Assembly (NCBI GenBank): GCA_938091715.1
Contig: CALKMT010000049.1
Span: 1 to 5,568 of the forward strand
Direction: 5' to 3'
Source of the DNA: an uncultured Litorivicinus sp.
GTDB lineage: Bacteria; Pseudomonadota; Gammaproteobacteria; Pseudomonadales; Litorivicinaceae
Length of the DNA stretch: 5,568 nt
Each line of letters begins with the position of its first letter. The stretch's first letter is position 1. The position numbers and the translations under genes were made by a program. This document shows, in pieces, positions 1 to 4,863 of the stretch. The notes below the pieces were generated by a model. It saw only the letters and a program-made list of their open reading frames with translations. It was not told the DNA's origin and ran no database searches.

Positions 1-515
1 ATAACGATGAGCAGATGCGCGAGACCCTGAAGTGCATCCGGTGTGGTGCCTGTATGAATCACTGCCCGGTGTACACCCGGATCGGCGGCCATGCCTATGG
101 CACCGTGTACCCCGGCCCGATCGGCCAAATTTTGAACCCGCAACAATACGGCATCGATCAACAGGGCGAGATGCTATCGGCCTGCTCGCTCAACGGGGCC
201 TGTGGCGAGTCGTGCCCGGTGCGAATCCCGATTCCCAGCCTGATCAGCGAGTTGCGCTACGAGGCCACTCGTAACGATCATCAGGGATCGGTCTATGGCC
301 AGGGGGCGCTGCGCAAGTTGCATGAGGCCATCCTGTGGGGATCCTGGCGGTGGATCCACGGACACCCCTTGGCGTACAAAGCCATGGGTCGAGTCGCCAC
401 CCGCCTGCGCAAGTTAGTTCCGAATGCCGCGATGGGTCCCTGGACTCGAACCCGTGTCAAACCTGCGCTGGCACCGAAAACCCTGCACGAGATGATCAAG
501 GACGACCACCGATGA
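1..515 (+). CDS. lutB: LutB/LldF iron-sulfur protein of L-lactate oxidation, C-terminal part (5' end outside window)
   Basis: LutB is the iron-sulfur subunit of the LutABC (YkgEFG in E. coli) system that oxidises L-lactate to pyruvate. The frame is open to the left edge (N-D-E-Q before the Met at 15), so that Met is internal; LutB proteins are usually about 470 residues, so roughly 300 are missing here. Counting from that Met, a first cluster motif CIRCGACMNHCP (Cys 7, 10, 13, 17) is followed by the family block GGHAYGTVYPGPIG (residues 24-37), then a second motif CSLNGACGESCP (Cys 57, 63, 67). In the second motif the position that would be the second Cys is Asn60. The tail (about residues 90-166) is basic and less conserved, as in LutB C-termini. 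The stop TGA (513-515) overlaps the lutC start as ATGA, which implies coupled translation. The family call is firm; the exact substrate is inferred from the family. Confidence 0.93.
   Translation, partial: NDEQMRETLKCIRCGACMNHCPVYTRIGGHAYGTVYPGPIGQILNPQQYGIDQQGEMLSACSLNGACGESCPVRIPIPSLISELRYEATRNDHQGSVYGQGALRKLHEAILWGSWRWIHGHPLAYKAMGRVATRLRKLVPNAAMGPWTRTRVKPALAPKTLHEMIKDDHR
498..502 (+). promoter_or_regulatory. Shine-Dalgarno sequence for lutC
   Basis: AAGGA lies inside the lutB end, 9 bases before the ATG at 512. It supports that start over the upstream in-frame extension, which would lie entirely inside lutB. Confidence 0.6.
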
Positions 516-1147
516 GCGCTCGAGATCGAATTTTAGGTCGACTGTCGCCGGCCATGATTGCCACCGACCAAACCGTGGATTTAAGCGTGCACCTGGACAA
601 GCAATGGAGCGACGAGGAAAAAATCACGCGCTTCCGGGACAAACTGGAAAGCGTGCACGGCGAGATCATTGAGTGCAGCGCGGCGGATTGGAGCACCTGC
701 CTGGCCGAATTGGTCAAGCGGGAAGGCTTTGAAAATCTGCTGTTGGGCGCCGGTGAGCTGCCGGACCAAGCGGCCTCGGCGGTCAACACTGAAATCCGCC
801 GCTATGACCGGCCGATTGAGGACTGGAAAGGCGAGTTGTTCGCCGACGTCGCGGCAGGGTTCACGACCTGCAAAGGCGGCATCGCCGAAACAGGGTCCCT
901 GGTGGTTTGGCCCAGTACCCAAGAGCCGCGGTTATTGTCCTTGGTGCCCCCGGTGCACATCGCGCTGTTATTCGCTCGGGATCTGAACAATACCCTGACC
1001 GAGGTGCTGACCGAGCAGGCTTGGCAGGACGGCATGCCGACCAACGCCCTGTTGATTTCTGGGCCCTCTAAAAGTGCGGATATCGCCCAGGTACTGGCCT
1101 ATGGCGTACACGGACCCAAACGCCTGATTGTGCTACTGGCGCGCTAA
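512..1147 (+). CDS. lutC: LutC/YkgG, LUD-domain protein of lactate utilisation
   Basis: The product is 211 residues, close to the 220-240 usual for LutC. Start ATG 512 is chosen because it overlaps the lutB stop as ATGA, has an AAGGA ribosome-binding site, and opens with MSARDRILGRL, a typical LutC N-terminus. The reading frame stays open further upstream, but only as a shadow of lutB. The LUD domain spans about residues 70-211. It includes the glycine-rich segment GFTTCKGGIAETGSLVV (116-132), R140 with SLVPPVHI (143-150), and the C-terminal block ISGPSKSADI (182-191) with YGVHGPKRL (197-205), which is very characteristic of the family. LutC is required with LutA and LutB for lactate oxidation in Bacillus; its precise biochemical role is not settled. 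The stop TAA (1145-1147) shares its last base with the ATG of the next gene. Confidence 0.94.
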   Translation: MSARDRILGRLSPAMIATDQTVDLSVHLDKQWSDEEKITRFRDKLESVHGEIIECSAADWSTCLAELVKREGFENLLLGAGELPDQAASAVNTEIRRYDRPIEDWKGELFADVAAGFTTCKGGIAETGSLVVWPSTQEPRLLSLVPPVHIALLFARDLNNTLTEVLTEQAWQDGMPTNALLISGPSKSADIAQVLAYGVHGPKRLIVLLAR

Positions 1148-2031
1148 TGGAAGTCATCAGCCGAATCCTGGACACCATGGTGCCCGTGCTGATTATTGTC
1201 AGCATCGGGGCCGCCTACGCGCGCTATAAAAACCCTGACATGCGGGTCACCAATCAGCTCAACATGGACCTGTTTGTCCCGATTTTGATCTTTGCATCCT
1301 TCTCGGATGCCGAGTTCGATCTGATGCTGTACACCGACCTGGCCATTGGCGGTTTGCTGGTCATCCTGGGATCGGGTCTGCTGGTCTGGCCCCTGAGTCG
1401 CCTGTTGGGCTATGACCCGCGCACCTTTGTGCCGCCGGCCATGTTTACCAACACCGGAAACCTGGGCCTGCCGCTGGTGTATCTGGCCTTTGGCGACGCT
1501 GCGATGCCCGCCATTGTGGTGCTGTTTGTGATCGAGATGGTCATGCACTTCACCCTGGGATTTTACATTCTGGATCGCAAGGCTCGGGTCCTGAATGGAC
1601 TGTCGATTCCCACCCTGATCGCCACCGTGGCCGCATTGAGCATGAATATCCTGAACATCAAGTTGCCGCCGATGCTGGACACCGGCGTCGATTTCCTGGG
1701 CGAGGTGTGTATCCCGCTAATGCTGTTTGCCCTAGGGGTGCGCATGGCCAGCGTGAAATGGAACGATTTGCCGATCGCCCTGTGGTGCAGCCTACTGACG
1801 CCGCTGACGGGGCTGATTTTGGTGTTCGCCTTGCAGCCGTTCTTGCGCCTGGAGCCGCTGCAATACAGCGTGTTTATCCTGTTCGGTGCCCTGCCGCCTG
1901 CGGTGTTGAACTTTATGGTCGCCGAGCGTTATGGCCAGGAGCCGGCCAAGGTCGCCAGCATGGTGCTGATCAGCAACATGGTGACCATCGCGGTGATGCC
2001 CATGGCCCTGCTGCTGGCGCCGTCTTTTTAG
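1147..2031 (+). CDS. AEC (auxin efflux carrier) family transporter, probable organic-acid carrier of the lut operon
   Basis: This is a 294-residue integral membrane protein with about ten hydrophobic segments, near residues 8-26, 42-53, 64-87, 93-115, 118-141, 153-174, 183-201, 208-232, 240-263 and 270-291. Family hallmarks are the early NQLNMDLFVPILIFAS stretch (36-51), the polar helix-break motif NTGNLGLPL (102-110) and the second-half block CIPLMLFALGVRM (188-200). AEC proteins (TC 2.A.69) include bacterial malate and malonate carriers as well as many of unknown substrate. The ATG overlaps the lutC TAA by one base (TAATG), with no good ribosome-binding site of its own, so translation probably depends on re-initiation after lutC. 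From this position I infer transport of lactate or a similar 2-hydroxy acid; nothing in the sequence fixes substrate or direction. Length and topology look complete. Confidence 0.9.
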   Translation: MEVISRILDTMVPVLIIVSIGAAYARYKNPDMRVTNQLNMDLFVPILIFASFSDAEFDLMLYTDLAIGGLLVILGSGLLVWPLSRLLGYDPRTFVPPAMFTNTGNLGLPLVYLAFGDAAMPAIVVLFVIEMVMHFTLGFYILDRKARVLNGLSIPTLIATVAALSMNILNIKLPPMLDTGVDFLGEVCIPLMLFALGVRMASVKWNDLPIALWCSLLTPLTGLILVFALQPFLRLEPLQYSVFILFGALPPAVLNFMVAERYGQEPAKVASMVLISNMVTIAVMPMALLLAPSF

Positions 2032-2038
2032 TCCAGCT

Positions 2039-3211
2039 TTAGATCAGCTCGGCAAAGGGGTGGTATTGCACGATGGCGCCCCGCTCGATGGCCTGCTCCG
2101 GGGGAATCTCGGCCAGGCCGGTGGCCCACACCATGGGGCTCAAGGCCCCGGAGTCCTGATTGGGATGCAGAGTCAGGCCATCCCCGACCCAACGCACGCG
2201 TAAAAACCGTCGCCGCTCGGCCGCAGGCACCGTGAATCTGACCGGCAAGGGATAGCCCGTCTCGGTCACCGCCTGATGCGTCAGAGCCTGAATCGCAGGC
2301 CGCACAAACAAACAGCAGGTCACCATGGCGCTGGCGGGATTGCCCGGCAAACAGCACACCGGTACGCCTTGGATCTGGCCAAATGCAAAGGGCTTGCCCG
2401 GCTTCATGCGCACTTTAAACGAATCAATTTGGCCCAGGGATTCAATGGCTGGGCGCACATGATCGTGATCGCCGACGCTGACACCGCCCACGGTCAATAC
2501 CAGGTCGCTGTCACCCGCGGCATTGGCCAGAGCCTGAAGAGTAGAGTCGTAGTCGTCTGGAACGTGACGGTGCTGGCACTCGGCGCCCCACCCCCGGATC
2601 AAACTGGCCAGGCTGAGCCCATTGGAATTGAAAATTTGACCCGGCAACAGCTGGCTGCCCGGCGCTTGCACTTCGTTGCCGGTGGTCAGCAGGGTCACGC
2701 GCAGTGGCATTTGCACCGCCACCTGGTCATAGCCTCCGCTGGCCAGGGCTCCGAGCTCGGCCGGCCCTAGGCGTTGGCCACGCTGAACCAGGGTTTGGCC
2801 GACCTGCAGATCGTCACCCATCGGGCGAATCCAGGGTTGCGAGCTGGGCTCCAGGATCACGCCGTCCAGATCGCCCAACTTGTTTTCCTGGGGCACCACG
2901 CGATCGGCACCCTCGGGCACCGGGGCGCCGGTAAAGATCCGCGCACAGGTGCCCGGTGATAGCGTGCCCGGTTGCGAGCCGGCGGCGGCTTCAAAGGCGA
3001 TCGGCAACGGGCCTGGCAGGTCTTGGGCGCGACAGGCATAGCCATCCATGACCGACCGGCGAAACGGCGGACTGGGCTGCAGTGCGTTCAGGGTTTCGGC
3101 GGCCAAACGGCCCGCGGCCTGTGCCAAGGGCAGGGTTTGGGTCTGGATAGAAACGGGAATCAGCTGCTCAAGCAGCTTGGCACGTGCCTCAACTACGTCG
3201 AGCATCGCCAC
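2039..3211 (-). CDS. moeA: MoeA, molybdopterin molybdenumtransferase
   Basis: MoeA inserts molybdate into adenylylated molybdopterin, the last step of basic molybdenum cofactor synthesis. The 390-residue length is typical for MoeA (about 400). Motifs seen in order: FRRSVMDGYA (50-59), IFTGAPVPEGADRVVPQE (92-109), PMGDDLQVGQ (130-139), the MPT-binding-fold block TTGNEV (176-181), GQIFNSNG (191-198), TVGGVSVGDHD (240-250), MKPGKPFAFG (269-278) and CLPGNPASAM (287-296), then the C-terminal beta domain. D56, D248, K270 and K273 match conserved active-site positions. The first possible start is GTG at 3211; an in-frame ATG two codons later (3205) is an equally good or better candidate. Both lie inside the end of moaB (overlap 23 or 17 bases), and neither has a clear ribosome-binding site, so coupling to moaB translation is likely. 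It is the last gene of the moa operon and its stop is 7 bases from that of the convergent carrier gene. Confidence 0.96.
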   Translation of the reverse strand: MAMLDVVEARAKLLEQLIPVSIQTQTLPLAQAAGRLAAETLNALQPSPPFRRSVMDGYACRAQDLPGPLPIAFEAAAGSQPGTLSPGTCARIFTGAPVPEGADRVVPQENKLGDLDGVILEPSSQPWIRPMGDDLQVGQTLVQRGQRLGPAELGALASGGYDQVAVQMPLRVTLLTTGNEVQAPGSQLLPGQIFNSNGLSLASLIRGWGAECQHRHVPDDYDSTLQALANAAGDSDLVLTVGGVSVGDHDHVRPAIESLGQIDSFKVRMKPGKPFAFGQIQGVPVCCLPGNPASAMVTCCLFVRPAIQALTHQAVTETGYPLPVRFTVPAAERRRFLRVRWVGDGLTLHPNQDSGALSPMVWATGLAEIPPEQAIERGAIVQYHPFAELI

Positions 3212-3701
3212 GCATCAGCAAATTCACAAAGTTGCAGGGCTTGTGAGTTGAATCCAACTGCTCGCGCAGGATCTTTTCAAAGGCCAAACGACAGGCCCCG
3301 GTCGAGCCCGGCAAAACGGCGATAAAGGTGTTGTTGGACAGGCCCGCCATGGCCCGGCTTTGCACGGTGGAACTGCCAATGTCCTGATAACTTAGCTGGC
3401 GGAACAACTCGCCAAAGCCCAGGATTGTGGTGTCCAGGATCGGCTCGATGGCCTCGACAGTACTGTCGCGACCACTGAACCCAGTGCCCCCGGTGATCAA
3501 GACCGCATGGGGCTCGGCATCCGCCACCCAACGACAGACCTGGGCCCGGATGTCATAGGGCTCGTCGCGCAAAATGGTATGCGCGATTACCTGATGGCCC
3601 ATATCGGTCAACGCGCCGCTCAAATAATGGCCGCTTTTGTCCTCGTCCAGGCTGCGGGTATCCGAGACCGTCAATACCGCACACTTTAGGGCTTCAGTCA
3701 T
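3189..3701 (-). CDS. moaB: MoaB/Mog-type molybdopterin adenylyltransferase
   Basis: This 170-residue protein of the MoCF-biosynthesis fold matches E. coli MoaB in length and layout. It has the N-terminal VLTVSDTRSLDEDKSG (9-24), the nucleotide/MPT-binding loop ITGGTGFSGRDSTVEA (69-84), then GFGELFRQLS (95-104), STVQSRAMAG (111-120) and LPGSTGACRLAFEKI (130-144), ending in the MoaB-like CNF segment (156-158). The loop keeps Asp79 in the position conserved in active adenylyltransferases, whereas E. coli MoaB, whose role is unclear, has a diverged loop there. I therefore infer that this protein adenylylates molybdopterin with ATP before MoeA acts. The ATG overlaps the moaE stop by 8 bases and is preceded by GGAG at 3709-3712. 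No separate mog is in the window. Naming it moaB rather than mog rests on overall resemblance. Confidence 0.93.
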   Translation of the reverse strand: MTEALKCAVLTVSDTRSLDEDKSGHYLSGALTDMGHQVIAHTILRDEPYDIRAQVCRWVADAEPHAVLITGGTGFSGRDSTVEAIEPILDTTILGFGELFRQLSYQDIGSSTVQSRAMAGLSNNTFIAVLPGSTGACRLAFEKILREQLDSTHKPCNFVNLLMRGDARRS

Positions 3702-4110
3702 GCCAGCGCTCCAGCTTGTCCAGTTCGTGTTGTCCGGGCTCGAGCCAGGCCCCGCCCTCCTTTTTCCATAGCGGCACCTGGGATTTCAGGTAATCCATCA
3801 GAAAACAGGCCCCGTCAAAGGCATCTTGACGGTGCGGCGAGCAGGTGCCGACCCAGACAATGACCTCGTCGGTGTGCAGCATCCCCACCCGATGCACGAT
3901 CCCCGCGTCGATTAGGGAAAACCGCTCGATCGCCTGCGCCCGCAGATCCGCCAGCACCTGTTCAGTCATGCCAGGGTAGTGCTCTAGATGTAGGCCCTCG
4001 GATTCACGCACGTGACCAGTAAAGGTCACCACGGCGCCCGCGGCACCGCCGGTGGTCAGTTCAGCTTGCAGTGCGCCGGGTTCAAACAGCGCGGTTTGCA
4101 CACGAACCAT
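3694..4110 (-). CDS. moaE: MoaE, large subunit of molybdopterin synthase
   Basis: MoaE binds the thiocarboxylated MoaD tail and transfers two sulfurs to cPMP to give molybdopterin. The protein is 138 residues, a little shorter than the usual 150. Family motifs are VVTFTGHVR (27-35), LEHYPGM (42-48), IVHRVGML (71-78), SPHRQDAF (91-98), MDYLKSQVPLWKKE (105-118). Lys109 and Lys116 have the same seven-residue spacing as the catalytic lysines 119 and 126 of E. coli MoaE, and Arg35 matches its conserved Arg39. Part of the shortening is in the loop after GHVR (residues 36-41), about six residues shorter than I recall for E. coli. The start ATG directly abuts the moaD stop (TAAATG), and its ribosome-binding site is made of the last codons of moaD. 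It overlaps moaB by 8 bases. Confidence 0.96.
   Translation of the reverse strand: MVRVQTALFEPGALQAELTTGGAAGAVVTFTGHVRESEGLHLEHYPGMTEQVLADLRAQAIERFSLIDAGIVHRVGMLHTDEVIVWVGTCSPHRQDAFDGACFLMDYLKSQVPLWKKEGGAWLEPGQHELDKLERWHD
3709..3712 (-). promoter_or_regulatory. Shine-Dalgarno sequence for moaB
   Basis: GGAG on the minus strand lies in the 3' end of moaE, 7 bases before the moaB ATG at 3701. It supports that start. Confidence 0.6.
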
Positions 4111-4341
4111 TTAGCCCCCTGTCATGGGTGGCATCAGTGCCACCTCGTCGCCGTCGTTCAGCGCAGTATCCAGCGCCATAATGCTCTGATTGACCGCAAC
4201 CAGTGGGGTCATTTCGACAATCGGATCCAACAACCCTAGTACGGTCAGGGCCTCGGCGGGCGTGCTCGCCTGGACCTCGACTTCGTCCGTGCCAGCCAAC
4301 TCGCGAAAACTGGCCAAAAATTTCACCTTAACGGTCGGCAT
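4111..4341 (-). CDS. moaD: MoaD, small sulfur-carrier subunit of molybdopterin synthase
   Basis: MoaD is a ubiquitin-fold carrier whose C-terminal glycine is adenylylated by MoeB and thiocarboxylated before it donates sulfur in the MoaDE complex. The protein is 76 residues (family about 80). It opens MPTVKVKFLASFRELAG (1-17), the standard first beta strand and helix, and ends GDEVALMPPMTGG (64-76) with the essential terminal Gly-Gly. The frame is open upstream to an ATG at 4428, but those 29 extra residues overlap moaC, have no family likeness and would block the ubiquitin-fold N-terminus, so I take the ATG at 4341. GTGGGG (minus strand, 4348-4353) lies 6 bases before it and can serve as ribosome-binding site. 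The start lies 14 bases inside moaC; the stop TAA abuts the moaE ATG. Confidence 0.95.
   Translation of the reverse strand: MPTVKVKFLASFRELAGTDEVEVQASTPAEALTVLGLLDPIVEMTPLVAVNQSIMALDTALNDGDEVALMPPMTGG
4115..4120 (-). promoter_or_regulatory. Ribosome-binding site of moaE formed by the moaD Gly-Gly codons
   Basis: On the minus strand AGGGGG lies 4 bases before the moaE ATG. The same bases are the last base of the Thr codon and most of the GGG-GGC codons of the MoaD C-terminal Gly-Gly. It is the only purine-rich site at a usable distance, though the spacing is on the short side. Confidence 0.5.
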
Positions 4342-4801
4342 GATAGGCCCCACTTTTTCCGCCGGTTTTGGACAGCAACCGAACGCCTTCGATTCGCATC
4401 GACTTATCGATCGCCTTGCACATGTCATACAGAGTCAGACAGGCCACGGATACGGCGGTCAGCGCTTCCATTTCAATGCCGGTTTTGGCGTGCAACTCGC
4501 AACGTGCCTCGACTCGCACCCGGTCGGCCTCGACGGTCAGTTCGACCGAGCATTGCTCCAGTGGCAAACCATGACACAACGGAATCAGTTCCGGGGTCTT
4601 TTTCGCCCCCATGATCCCAGCCACCCGGGCCACCGCCAACACATCGCCTTTGCTCAGGCTTTGCTCGCGAATGCCCTCCAAGACAGCATCACTGGCATAA
4701 ACGTAGCCCTCGGCCACCGCAACACGTTGGGTGGGTGTTTTTTTCGAGACGTTCACCATGTGCGCTTCACCGGCGCTGTTGGTGTGAGTAAATCCGGTCA
4801 T
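4328..4801 (-). CDS. moaC: MoaC, cyclic pyranopterin monophosphate synthase
   Basis: MoaC converts the 3',8-cyclo-GTP made by the radical-SAM enzyme MoaA into cPMP. At 157 residues it has the normal length (E. coli 161). It starts MTGFTHTNSAGEAHMVNVS (1-19), the usual MoaC beginning, which fixes the ATG at 4801. Further motifs are KGDVLAVARVAGIMGAKKT (51-69), LIPLCHGLPL (72-81), KTGIEMEALTAVSVA (106-120), LYDMCKAIDK (124-133) and KTGGKSG (145-151). Residues matching E. coli catalytic or binding positions are R26, K51, H77, D126 and K129, so it should be active. It is the first gene of the minus-strand operon, read away from the fabY-like gene. Its own ribosome-binding site is weak. The C-terminus ends in AYHADR and overlaps the moaD start by 14 bases. 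Confidence 0.97.
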   Translation of the reverse strand: MTGFTHTNSAGEAHMVNVSKKTPTQRVAVAEGYVYASDAVLEGIREQSLSKGDVLAVARVAGIMGAKKTPELIPLCHGLPLEQCSVELTVEADRVRVEARCELHAKTGIEMEALTAVSVACLTLYDMCKAIDKSMRIEGVRLLSKTGGKSGAYHADR

Positions 4802-4863
4802 TTATTTGGTCTTTATTAGGACGAATCGGTATTCTACCGCGAATATTGCAAAAGGAGCATCGG
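4802..4863. promoter_or_regulatory. Divergent moaC / fabY-like intergenic region with a 13-bp dyad
   Basis: These 62 bases separate two divergent genes and must hold or closely adjoin both promoters. They contain the perfect inverted repeat CGGTA-ttc-TACCG (4827-4839) and an overlapping GAAT-cggt-ATTC (4823-4834). On the minus strand TAGAAT (4831-4836) matches a -10 box at five of six bases, but no convincing -35 lies at the right distance. On the plus strand TATTCT (4830-4835) is a weaker -10, with TTGGTC (4806-4811) as a poor -35 at 18 bases. The two -10 candidates overlap each other and the dyad. There is no room for a Moco riboswitch of the kind found upstream of E. coli moaA. The promoter assignment is tentative. 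Confidence 0.35.
4852..4857 (+). promoter_or_regulatory. Shine-Dalgarno sequence for the fabY-like gene
   Basis: AAGGAG, in a run of AAAAGGAG, lies 6 bases before GTG 4864. It decides the start, because the frame is open upstream (including a TTG at 4846) and the next ATG is 28 codons in. Confidence 0.8.

Noticed and set aside
335..511. N-terminal extension of LutC from the ATG at 335
   Set aside because: The extra 59 residues lie wholly inside lutB in another frame and have no LutC likeness; ATG 512 has a ribosome-binding site and an ATGA overlap.
2033..2050. AGCT-ttagatc-AGCT as a bidirectional terminator between the convergent genes
   Set aside because: The arms are only 4 bp and AGCT is self-complementary, with no adequate GC stem or following T-run.
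2028..2357. Minus-strand open frame of 109 codons in another frame of moeA
   Set aside because: It is an alternative-frame shadow of the moeA C-terminal region, with low-complexity Gly/Arg/Ala composition.
2276..2770. Plus-strand open frame of 164 codons inside moeA
   Set aside because: It is antisense to conserved MoeA motifs, and no ribosome-binding site or family resemblance was seen.
4342..4428. N-terminal extension of MoaD from the ATG at 4428
   Set aside because: It overlaps moaC, is Cys/Arg-rich without family likeness, and the ubiquitin-fold start is exactly at MPTVKVKF.
4190..4819. A long plus-strand open frame (209 codons) across moaC/moaD
   Set aside because: It is antisense to two well-recognised genes; its product resembles no family and is Gln/His/Gly-rich, as expected from reversed coding sequence.
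4802..4863. Moco riboswitch upstream of moaC
   Set aside because: The whole intergenic region is 62 bases, too short for that large aptamer, and no matching structure was seen.
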